Below, piece by piece: positions 12,753 through 22,560 of a stretch of DNA of 64,000 bases. The position numbers were made by a program, and so were the translations under genes. The stretch comes from Hymenoscyphus infarciens (lineage: Eukaryota > Ascomycota > Leotiomycetes > Helotiales > Helotiaceae): the NCBI GenBank assembly GCA_001414345.1, contig LLCB01000014.1, positions 186,001-250,000 of the forward strand, written 5' to 3'. Under the pieces are notes generated by a model. That model was not told where the DNA came from, searched no databases, and saw only the letters and a list, made by a program, of their open reading frames with translations. The first letter of the stretch is position 1, and every line of letters begins with the position of its first letter.

Positions 12753-13796
12753 ATGATTATCTTGATATCCATTCTGAATAGAAGAATGTAAGTATAGAAT
12801 ATGAATGCGCTTTCCTCAACTCCGTTCTCCTCCCTTGTTCCCTTGTCAATGCTAATTGTCTTTCAGGACAGAAAAAGAAAGCGAAATTACATGGACATTT
12901 TCGAACCGAGACGTAGACGAAAACCAATCTGGACAGTTTAACCTGACACAGGGCAAAGAATACCAAACCCCAGATAGCGGAGCCGTTACCAGTACGCGCT
13001 ACCCGAACCAGGAAGGATTATAATATCGACAGTTAAAAGAGACATGTTACCAGTCATGCAGAGAATGCCAGTTCTCATTGCGAACCAGGGATACATGCCG
13101 TATGGAGCCGTGGATGTTTACCTGGATATTTGCCGGGATTTATGAGGAGCCAACCCTTTTTTTGTCCTAGTGGATGTGGTGTGAATTGAATGCGCGAAAT
13201 GCCGTGAATTTGCCCAACAAGGATGCCTGGATGTGTGTTATGCGGGACTTGCTTGATTTGCGCGTGGACTCTTTTGTCGCATCGTATTTCATGGAGCGCA
13301 GTTTATAATTCCGCTTGGAAGAGGAAAGACTTTTTGATGAGAAGTTTTTGGAGAGGCTGATCTGCTTGCCATTGCTTGTTTCAGTGTTGTGGTTGCGCAT
13401 TTCATTTGTTTTTGCTTTTTGATATATCGTATCTAGAGTGTTATATGCGTTTGCTTTTGGAAGATTGTTGAGAATTGGAGGAAAGAAGACTGCGAAAGAA
13501 AGAAAATAGAGAGATGGATTTGGGCAAGAAGAGATGAGATGAGATGAGCTTGTGTTGTGCGGTTTAGATTTACTTGAGATAGTTTGCATAGTTTGGACTA
13601 GGTAGATTGAGAATGTTTATTGATTTTGTCTTGAAGTTTGAATTGGGCTGTGATCAAGCTGTGATTGTTTAATGTGCAATGTTCTTGATGCGGGTGCTTG
13701 TCGGTTACGTGAGGTTGTTTGAGGTGACGAAGGATTATAAGTATGATGATTCAGGTATATGAAATAAATGATGATTATATAGTAGGGTTTTATTTA
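12753..13796. other. 3' region of the zinc-finger gene
   Basis: No gene seen. It starts directly after the TGA and probably contains the 3' UTR. A GAGAT-rich run lies near 13530-13550. Composition becomes AT-rich just before the transposon end at 13797. Confidence 0.5.
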
Positions 13797-15588
13797 ATCG
13801 TGGCGCCAGGACCCCACCTATCCTAGAAGGGTAGGCTACACTAATTTATAAGAAAATCATCAATTTACAACCTTTTTATAATCCTTAACTTTGAACTATT
13901 ACTACTTAGCAACTACTATAGCCTTTAATATATACTTAATTATAAATAGAGAATAATATCTAAGTATTACTTTAAATAATTTAAAATAAAATGTTTAAGT
14001 AAGTATTTAGTCTATAATAGCTTAAGTAACTTTATTACTCTATAGTTCTCTTACTACTTCTAAACTATCTAAAGCTATATCTTAAGAACCACTTATCTTA
14101 TTAAGTCTAAAGTAAGTTTACTCTAAAGCTAACTACTTAGAAAAGTTTAGACTTAAGTAGTAATACGATATTTATTATATTATCGCGATATATATCGTAT
14201 AATAAATATTATAAATTTTTATCTAATACGTTAAATATCGTTAGAAAAGTAACGATAACTAATATAATATTAGGTTTTTAAGATATAAATTTAGCGATTT
14301 TAGAATAAGTTTAAAGTAATAATTCAACGATTTTATAGTAGATTAAGTAGTAAAAAGTAGTTAAAAGATAGAATATTATTCTAAAAAGTAGTAAGTTTAA
14401 GATAAAAAAATATACTATTTTGTTATACTTAATAAAAACTCTATTATTACTAACTTAAATCTTAACTTCTTTATTTATATCTATTATAATATCTTAACTT
14501 TATAGATAAAGTATATAATATCTATTATTACTACTAATTAGATATCTTTTATAAGAGATAAGGGTTCCTATCTTACTAAAGATATATTCTAAAAGAGTTC
14601 TTAAAGCTAGGGTTATAAGATAATTAAGTATAATTTAAGTAATAATAAGATACGTAAACCTTTTTAATATAAGATATTAGTATATTATCTTTAGCTTAGA
14701 GTTAACTAGTATAGTAGCTTTAGCTTATAGAAAAGAAAGGCCTTTAAAAGCTTAACTTTAAGTATAAGCCTTTATCGTTATAGTAGAAGAGTTAGCTTAT
14801 CTACTATTATTATAGAAGTCTAGGCTCTTTTTAGTAACGTTTCTTATTCTCTTAAGAGATTTCTTTAAGAAAGGTTAGGCTAGGAAGTAAATAGTAGTAT
14901 ATTAAGAGGCTTATAGTATTAAAAAAGATTATTAATATAATAATTTCTAGACTAAACTAGTATTATTTAGAAATATTAGAATTAATCTTAGAATACTAGT
15001 AATAGAACGATTCTATTAGTTAGTAGACCTAGATTTATATTTTTCTAGGCCTTAGTAGAGTCTTAGTAATAATAATTAATATATTATCAGTTATTATTAG
15101 AAATCTAGTATCGATTAGATTACTTAATATAATATAATAAATATCGTCGACCTCTCTAATATACTACTAGTAATATCGCTATCTAAGTCTAGAAAAGTTA
15201 TTCTATTATTCTCTTCTATAAAATATAGTATTATTAATTTTTATTCCAAATAAAAGCTTATCTTATACTATACTTTTCCAATGCTAAGAAATGCTAAGAT
15301 ATCTACTAAAAGAGAGTAGAAACTAAATAGGCATTTAAATACTATATATTATATTTAGAAATATATTAAAGACTTAGAAACAATAGTTTAGATAGTTAGT
15401 ACTTATTATAACTTATTCTAAATTTAATATCGACTAAGTTAGCTAAGATATATAGGTTAATATTGAGAAATATTAAGAGTGATTTTAGTAAAGCGTATAT
15501 AAGGCAAAAAAGTTATAAATTAATGATTTTCTTATATAAATTAGTGTACCTCGCCCTTCTAGGAAGGGTGGGGTCCTGGCGCCACGAT
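13797..15588. mobile_element. RIP-destroyed Tc1/mariner (Fot1/pogo-like) DNA transposon
   Basis: The 1,792-bp segment has ~75-bp terminal inverted repeats beginning ATCGTGGCGCCAGGACCCCA. The left end (13797-13871) and the reverse complement of the right end (15514-15588) match closely, including the inner part ACACTAATTTATA..AGAAAATCAT. It is flanked by TA on both sides (13795-13796 and 15589-15590), as expected for Tc1/mariner target duplication. The size matches fungal Fot1-type elements (about 1.8-1.9 kb). The interior is TpA-rich with no transposase frame left, consistent with heavy RIP, so the DDE signature cannot be read. Superfamily assignment therefore rests on size, TIRs and TA flanks only. 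Confidence 0.88.
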
Positions 15589-15687
15589 TAATGCATATCT
15601 AGTGAGATAAGTAGGATATATAAGCCTATCATCCAAATCCAGTCAAAGTAACATTGCGGGACGGGGGATTTGGGGTCTTAAAAATTT

Positions 15688-15831
15688 CATTGCTTTCTGA
15701 GCGTCAACGAAGGGCCTCTCTTCATTCCTCGTTGATTGAAAAAAAGGGGAGGGGGAAGGTAGAGAGAGGCCTATCGTTTCTTCTACGAGGAGAGGGCAGA
15801 GAGGGCCTTTGTTGACGCTAAGAAAGCAGTG
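15688..15831. mobile_element. 144-bp inverted-repeat element ending in core A
   Basis: The left end CATTGCTTTCTGAGCGTCAA (15688 onward) and the right end reading TTGACGCTAAGAAAGCAGTG (to 15831) are inverted copies of each other over about 32 bp, including the inner GGGCCTCTC/GAGAGGGCC. This is the structure of a MITE or foldback element and indicates that core A can act as a terminal inverted repeat. No target-site duplication is evident. Confidence 0.65.
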
Positions 15832-15871
15832 CAGTCACGTCACCGCGTTGCTGCTCTGTAATGTAAGGCTG

Positions 15872-16014
15872 CATGAGCGATGTCTTAGCGTCGAAGAAGG
15901 GCTTTCCTCACTTGCTCTTCAAGCGATTTAAGGTTGTTGATTGGATGAAGAGGGGTGGGGGAGGTAAGGGAGGGTGAGGTAGTAGAGGCCCTGCGGTGGG
16001 GCTAAGCAAGCAGT
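15872..16014. mobile_element. Second, more diverged inverted-repeat element with core A ends
   Basis: The left arm (GATGTCTTAGCGTCGAAGAA, about 15880) and the right arm (GGGGCTAAGCAAGCAGTG, to 16014) are partly complementary, with inner CCTCAC / GTGAGG. It has the same size class and the same orientation as the element at 15688-15831. Confidence 0.5.
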
Positions 16015-16389
16015 GAAGCTGAGGCTCCGCAACCACAAATTTCACTCTCGTCTATAAGTGATGAAGTGACGAAGTGACGAAGCGGTGTTCTCGAACTCTG
16101 GGTCCTGGTGGAGGAGTTGTGGGGAGGGTGTTGATTCGATGGATAAGGGAGGAACAGGGGAGTTGGGGGCCTTTGTTCACGCTCAGAAAGCAGTGAAGGT
16201 CAATCAGCGAGTCGGGGGATGGCGGATTTGCATGCTGTGCCGAAGCGAGTATGAATTGGGTTCACCGAAAGAAAAAAGGAAGTATGGGGAACAAGTGAAA
16301 TGAATGAAAAAAGGGGGGGACAGAGGAGGCTGAGGGTCTTCGTTGGGGTTAAGAAAGCGGTGGACAAACAACGCGCCGCAGATAAGAGA

Positions 16390-16541
16390 ACTTCTTGGAG
16401 GTTTAAGCGGGATTTTTGGGGATTGAAAATCCCAATTCAGCTATCCCGCCCTTGAATTGTGGACTCCAGGATGGTTTTTAGTGTGAAAAGAACGCCGAGA
16501 GTGCTAGAGGTTGATGGCCCGTTTAAACCTCCGAGAAGAGT
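16390..16541. repeat. Inverted repeat unrelated to core A
   Basis: The arms TTGGAGGTTTAAGCGGG (left, within 16390-16411) and CCCGTTTAAACCTCCGAG (right, within 16518-16539) are inverted copies with few mismatches, enclosing about 105 bp that holds its own small hairpin (GGATTGAAAATCCCA). This is a short foldback/MITE-like unit embedded in the array. Confidence 0.6.
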
Positions 16542-17649
16542 TTTGACGGTATCTCCTCTTTGATGTTCTGAAAACAGTGACATGACCTGGCGCCTCTCAT
16601 TGCATATCTGCCTTTGATCACTTTCTATGCTTTAGCGAGTCCGTTCCAATCAAGCTCAACGAAAAGACAATAGATCACAAACTCGGTGATTGAGGTTGAT
16701 TTGCTGAAGGGCCGTGGAAAAAAGTGTGGCAGAGGCTCTTCGTTGACGCTAAGAAAGCAGTGAAAAGAAATCCCCATTGAGCTCACCGAAAATACACAGA
16801 AATTTGATTGGATATAGGAATGAAGGGGTGCTGCGAGTCGAATAAGCGAGGCACGGGTGGTAAGGCAGCAGCACTTAGGCTAGAGCCTTATTCTTTGACG
16901 GCATTTCTGTTTCTACTACGTGTATAGTCTTTCAATATGTACTCTTTCGTTGGCACTGAATAAACTGGGGTTTTACAGGAACTCGTTACTGGTTTTCACA
17001 TGTTTTGATGGTCGTTTTTTGATTGTTGGGAGATGAAGAGGTAGGCTAGAGAAGAAGTGGGTAGAGAGTACTCGTTGAATTTAAGAAAGCTCTTAATAAT
17101 TTACAACCGAATAAACCGATGAGTGATCTGGAACCAGCGGGGGAGTTTTGTCAAGTGTTCTCCGCGCCAGTTGACGGGCGATAGTTTTCATCGAAAATGA
17201 GGCGGGAGGATGAATTGATCTATATTTTGGGGACCAGCCGCGATTTAAGCGAGGTATGATGATTGGGCGCGAGCTTGTGACTCATGATCTCACCGAAAAA
17301 AAAGAGAAGTTAATTGCTTATAATATTTTCAACGAGATTGAGGCCCATCGTTCACGCTAGGAAAGCAGTGCTACACGCGGGTCTGGGTTTTCAGGAACGT
17401 AGTAAGATCTAATGGTTTTCGTTTTCGTTATTACACCTGCGCCCGGTTAATGTGGAGCTGAACAATCTAGAGCTCGACGGAGATATAATGGCCTGACACT
17501 TGCTGGAAGATGAGACGAGGCTCCACTGTATCTGTACTTCATTGTCTTTTTTAACAAAAATGAGGCCCCTTCCTTGACACTAAGAAAGCAGTGAAAATGC
17601 ACTGCCCAAATTACACTACCTAGCTTTCCCAGCCTCGCATGTGTCTCGC

Positions 17650-18077
17650 GAACACCAAAAAGTGCTCGACACTAGAAAATTAAAGTCGCTCTTTCTCATA
17701 TCACTCAACAACTATAATCCTTAAAGTTAAGCCTAATACTAAACAGAATATAGTATACTTAATCTCTATTAAGAAGGAATTACTTAATAGAATTATTATT
17801 ATTAAGTACTATCGTTGAGAGTAAGAAACTCAATTTTCTTTAAAAGTATAACCGGTCTTCTTGGCGTTTCTTAGCAGCCGCGTAACTAGAGCTTTACAAA
17901 AAACGACTTCTTATTTCTCTTATAACTACTTAATAAGAATACTTCTAATAATTATTTCCTTTAAGATATAGAAAATAGAAGTATAGTTATTATACTTTAT
18001 TATGGCCTTAGCTCCTTAAAGTGTAGTTATAGAGTTATAAGGGGGGGCGTTCTAGAATATAGTGTTTTTGGTGTTCT
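17650..18077. mobile_element. AT-rich insertion bounded by GAACACCAAAAA inverted ends
   Basis: The text CGAACACCAAAAAGTG (from about 17650) is inverted as CACTATATTCTAG / GTGTTTTTGGTGTTC at the right (to about 18077), with an inner CACTAGAA/TTCTAG match. The body (17700-18050) is TA-rich as if RIPped, unlike the surrounding array. It is probably a small non-autonomous element that inserted into the array. The same GAACACCAAA string recurs at the ends of the 22.6-24.4 kb repeats. No target duplication is seen. Confidence 0.5.
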
Positions 18078-19902
18078 TAGAAATTGCGGCTAGTTAGTGA
18101 TATCGCTGTAAACTGCATTTGAGTTTCAGGGGAGAGTGGGTTCCTCTACTGGACTCAGATATAAAATTGCGTTAGGCTGTTAACACTTCAAAGACCTATT
18201 TTTTTTAGGGCAATAGAGTAATACAATGGCTAAGAGCGTGGTTTCGATGATGCACCATCGATGATCTTAACAAAGCAGTGCTGCTCGAGCAGGGAAATAC
18301 AGTATACTCCGCCTGAGGAAACAATTCCGAGGAATCGAATTGTTTGGAAGTAACAGAAAAGGGGAAACAGGGGTTTAGGGACGAGCTCTATTAGTTATTT
18401 AACTTTTCGAAGTATTCAGGCAAGAAGGTGCTGCGTTGACGCCAAAAAAGCAGTGAAGCTCCTTGTATAATTAAGTACTCCGTGAAAAACAGCGACTTGA
18501 GCTCACCGAAAATCACATGCAGAAGGAATTACCTTTTGTCGGCGAAGCTGAACGAGGCACTTCGTCGACGCTAAAAAGGCAGTGGACCCCGCTTTTGCTA
18601 CGGATCTTAGTGTGGAGCTTAGAGAAATTCATGGACAAGTGGAAGCATGAGAAGTGACGAGGATTTCCTGTATTTTTTGCGGAGAAGAGAGCTTCTCTGG
18701 TGTAGAATTGAACAAGCTCACCAGAAAACATTGATTAGCTGTGAAAAGGAAGGGACATCTGCAGCCTAACTATAACCGGTGTATTTCTTTTCCCAGCCCT
18801 CTTTTTCTCACTCAAGTCGACTTACAAAATTGTGCGGTCCATCATCGACTTTAAGAAAGCAGTGCAATCGTAAGAACCTGATCCAAGCTGACCGAGAAAA
18901 TACAGCTTAGATAAGCAATGCGAAGCAGAGTAGCAGCGGCAGCTTTAATTTTCGACAACGAGGCTCTACTAAATCACTTTTTAATATATCAATTACTCTC
19001 ACCAAACCAGAGCGTTTCGTAGACTCGAAGAAGGCAGTGACAAGAGAGTGTAGATTATATATACTATAGTAAAGCAAGACCTCTAAAGAGATTAAGCGAG
19101 TACAAAGTTGGTTCACCGAAATGGAAAGGAAAAATGAATGGATCTCGAACTCGGGGAGCGGGGGTATAATTAACCCAACTGGGTGGAAGCAAGGCTTTTT
19201 TATAACGATATTTACGTACTACTCGACCAGACGAGGCATTTCGATGAAGCTAAGGAAAAGGTACCACTGAATATTGTAGGGGGAGTACGAATTGGGTTCA
19301 CTGAAAGAGAGGGGAAATGTAAATGGATATCAGCTCCGGGAAACTAGAGAAGGCATTGCGAGGGTAGTATAGCTGATGTACTGGTCCGTGTAGAGAGGAG
19401 GAATAAAGCTGTAGGAGCAGGATGTGCTCAAAAGGAGAGGAAAGTGGGTATTTACACGAATAGAAGACCCTTCGTTGAATGTCAGACGGAAACAGCCATG
19501 CTCATTGCTTACCAGGTTGTTTTAACAATTTCAAGCTCCCTCCGTTGACAGAAAGTGATAACTAGTTAAAAGGTTCTATGAAGCTTGCTAAACTGAAATA
19601 GTCAGAATAAAGAATACTAAAGAAGAAAGACGACTATAAATATCACACAGTGCTAATTAGAAAGAAGGGAAAGGTTTCTTTAACAAGGTTCTACTAATGA
19701 CTTGTAGACTAACTACTTTCCGTGATGCTTAGACATTGGAACTTGATTTCTAAAGCTGACAAATTACTAGAATGGGATTCTTTCTTACGCTTCTCGAGGT
19801 CCTTCAGCGACGCAGTGCACATGATTATGTCACACAACATTCGAAAGAAAAGCGGACTAGTCTAAAAGGTTTGCCACTCTCTTCACTGCTTTCTTAGCGT
19901 CA

Positions 19903-20313
19903 TTGAAGGCCCTTGAAAATAACCGAAGATCCAATGGCTTCGAACGAAGACGGTCAGGAGCCTTCGTGCAAAATATACTCTATACCTCAATGCGGAAACG
20001 GATGGTTTATGGATGGGGTGATGCCATAACTGAGAACTCCCCAACCGCCAAGGAGAAGGAGAATAATTTGGGATACGTACTCGGCAGACAGCACTTGCTG
20101 ATTTCATCGCGCAACAAATATTCCAAATTGCTTCTCGGCCTCCGCGACAGTAGATATGGACAGCTTTTTGTAGACGGAAAGAAGGTAACGAAAAAGAAAT
20201 GGCAGATGGGAAACGACTACGCAAAAATGACATATTGCAGATGTATGGCGGAAACTCTTCAATTTACGACTATTTATGTCCCGGAGGGCGCTAGTGCCCA
20301 CGCTAGCGAGTAG
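19903..20313 (+). CDS. Hypothetical open frame, 136 codons, doubtful
   Basis: A single uninterrupted frame with an ATG at its start. It begins within the last inverted core A copy and its product is basic (Lys/Arg-rich). I recognise no domain, signal peptide or membrane segment. The minus strand is also open for 116 codons over the same place, so chance openness of GC-balanced DNA is a good alternative explanation. It is kept only because it is the longest open frame in the 15.7-20.9 kb gene-free stretch. Confidence 0.15.
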   Translation: MKALENNRRSNGFERRRSGAFVQNILYTSMRKRMVYGWGDAITENSPTAKEKENNLGYVLGRQHLLISSRNKYSKLLLGLRDSRYGQLFVDGKKVTKKKWQMGNDYAKMTYCRCMAETLQFTTIYVPEGASAHASE

Positions 20314-20499
20314 CCACGTGACTGATATACTCTTAATCACTATAGGCTTTTAACATGACACAATCAGATCTGTCGACGTCACTGACACTTGAAATGGCGT
20401 TGAATTAGGAGTTACCACTTCCCTGGACGGAAGTTGCGAGTTATCAAGAGCTAAGAACCGCTTAGTTCGATATATTCAAGGAAGAAGCAACCTTAAGAA

Positions 20500-20870
20500 G
20501 AGAACTATATAGCCCGGGTCCTCTCACAGTATAAGAGAAGAGGCGACTATATAGCTTAATAAAATATTAGAAAGTATATATCAACTATTTCATAGAATAA
20601 ATATATTATATAAATAGCTATATATATAGAGCTCTATTTTAACTTTAGTATATAGTTATTCTATACTTCTACTTCTAGAGTCAGAACCTATCTACTAGGG
20701 TTATAGAGTAGAACTAGAGTTATTTAGATATAAATTATCTCTTCTTTTAATAGCTCTTAAATTAGCTATAATATAAGTAATATAAAGTATAGAAACGAAA
20801 TAATACTTTACTACGAAGGCTCTTACTATAAGCTCTTAGATACTCTGCTAGAAATCGACCTTCCTCTGCT
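20500..20870. repeat. AT-rich (RIP-like) segment
   Basis: A short TA-rich block between the repeat array and the USE1 gene, without open frames or recognisable ends. It is probably a fragment of an older element. Position 20871 to the ATG at 21034 is normal-composition DNA and presumably the USE1 promoter. Confidence 0.5.
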
Positions 20871-21033
20871 ACCGATAGGTGGAATTAGCTAAAAGAGCGT
20901 CTAAGGCCGTCTTCATTGAGGTACAAAATCAGGTGACAGACCCTTCAGCCACAGCCTCGGAAAGCCACATCAGCATCGTCACAACTGAAGCTCCCCGCAT
21001 GAACAGACAATCCCCAAAAAACAACTCAACACC

Positions 21034-22080
21034 ATGGCACGAATATCCACGGCAGCAGGAGCTGGCTCTCCCGACCACACATCTCTCAATCTCACCCGAA
21101 TGCTAGCCCGTCTAAACTCCATCCTCATCACCCCCGACCAACAAACTGAGCACCGATTAAAGGTTTCCGAGGTGGAGAGGGAAAAAGTCGGGACGGTATG
21201 TAACTTACACCCGTATTACCCAGAGTCTTGAAGCCAAATGCTGATTCAAATTCTTCGCAGAATCTCCAATACGCAAGCACATTGCTTACCCAACTCGAAA
21301 AAGATGCGCAGAATATGAAGAACCTAACCAAAAAGCAAGAAACGCAAAAGGAGCTGGTCCGAAAACGAGACGTGCTATTACGACTAGAAGAGCGATTAGA
21401 AGAACTCAATGATGTCCGTCTCCCAACCGCAAACACAAGAAGCGACTAACACCCCCCAGCTCGCATACCCAGATGAAGAGGATTCCTCCGAAGGCGAAGA
21501 CTTAATCGGCGAAGACACCCCCTCAGAAGAAACAGACTCCCACGCCCACACCTCACCCACCCCCTCCCCAACCTCCTACCAACCGCCTGTACCCTCCATC
21601 TCTGCCCCTCTCGAATTGATTCCTTCCCACCAACAAAACGAACCCCACTCCACCCTCCGCGCCCGCACCAACGCCTCCCAAAGAGAAGAGCTCTTCTCCC
21701 TCTCCGCAACCACCACAGGCATACCCCCCCGCACCACTACACCCATCCCAACAACCACAAAAGAAAGCCTCTTAACACATAACCGTACCGAGCAAGAGGC
21801 TCTCACGTCCTCTCTTCTTTCCATGGCGTCGGCCCTTAAAGATAGCAGTAAAGCTTTCGCGGCTTCGTTGGATGATGAGAAGGATATTCTGGATCAGGCG
21901 GGGAAGGGAATGGATAAGAATGAGGAGGCGTTGAATGCTGCCAGTAAGAGGATGAGTTTGTTGCGGGGGATGAGTGAGGGGAAGGGGTGGTGGGGGAGGA
22001 TTATGCTTTATGCTTGGATTGGGGGACTGATGGTGCTGGCTGTGCTGATTGTTTTTGTTATGCCTAAGTTGAGGTTTTGA
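21034..22080 (+). CDS. USE1: USE1-type SNARE (ER Golgi-to-ER trafficking)
   Basis: Exons are 21034-21195, 21261-21413 and 21460-22080 (introns of 65 and 46 bp, all phase 0), giving 311 residues. Use1 is an ER-anchored SNARE that works with Ufe1, Sec20 and the Dsl1 tether in fusion of COPI vesicles with the ER. What is seen: an N-terminal helical segment with 'LNLTRMLARLNSIL', a coiled-coil middle (ASTLLTQLEKDAQNMKNLTK), an acidic then Ser/Thr/Pro-rich linker (about 106-190), a SNARE-like helix 'LLSMASALKDSSKAFAASL' with Asp residues near the ionic layer, and a C-terminal membrane anchor of about 20 residues ending MPKLRF, with no lumenal domain. Tail-anchored architecture, length and sequence style fit the USE1 family well. 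The second intron is short and uses a GTCCGT donor, which is not the commonest form. Confidence 0.82.
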
Positions 22081-22560
22081 GACCGGAGAAATATGGGGAG
22101 GGAGAAGGGAGAAGGAACTTTAGAGTGTAGCGTATATGGGTGGATTGATTTTAGAGCGGGTTTGGGTAGGGGCGTTTGGAGATGCTTCTTTTTGTTTATG
22201 AGTATTAGATACCATTTGTTTTTCATTTTTGCGAACATACATTCTCTGGCGGTGTTTCTCAAATGGAGTTATATACGTCCCAGCTGGAGAGGCTCCAACA
22301 ATGTTTTCACTCCTTTCTTCGTTTCTTTATTCCCTCTGAAGTTGACAGGTAAAGGAAAACGTTGCAAAACCCGAAAGACTAGTTCCTAGGTAGTATAAAA
22401 GCCCTCCGAGATACAGTGGTTATCAAGACGGGAACCAACAGAAAAGCTAGCCAAATACGCCATGCTATACGGAAGGCCCTGCGGAACTTGGCCAGGAGTA
22501 ACTTCGATGGAGATCATTGATTCTTGTACCCGCTCAAGGGTGGTCCTTGTTTTGGTACTA
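22081..22560. other. 3' flank of USE1
   Basis: Normal-composition DNA directly after the USE1 stop, presumably the 3' UTR. It passes into the repeat-rich region without another gene. Small open frames on both strands have no protein-like features. Confidence 0.4.

Larger units (their letters stand above)
15688..19912. repeat. Array of degenerate interspersed repeats (core A / core B)
   Basis: A ~25-nt core A, consensus TTCGTTGACGCTAAGAAAGC followed by AGTG, recurs in the forward direction. Copies end near 15831, 16014, 16197, 16362, 16762, 17092, 17370, 17593, 18280, 18456, 18584, 18863, 19039 and 19261. It is inverted at 15688-15712, about 15880 and 19882-19907. A second core B, consensus GAATTGAGCTCACCGAAAA, follows many A copies after 10-130 bp (near 16249, 16633, 16772, 17281, 18490, 18711, 18877, 19081 and 19285). 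The DNA between cores is diverged but shares purine-rich GGGGAGG text and 'GAGGCCCTTCG' just before A. Composition is near-normal, not RIPped. Spacing is irregular (about 120-400 bp). I recognise no known family; it could be a decayed tandem array or nested short inverted-repeat elements. Confidence 0.75.

Noticed and set aside
15688..19912. CRISPR-like repeat/spacer array
   Set aside because: The host is clearly eukaryotic, repeat cores are degenerate and partly inverted, spacers vary from 10 to 400 bp, and no cas gene is present.
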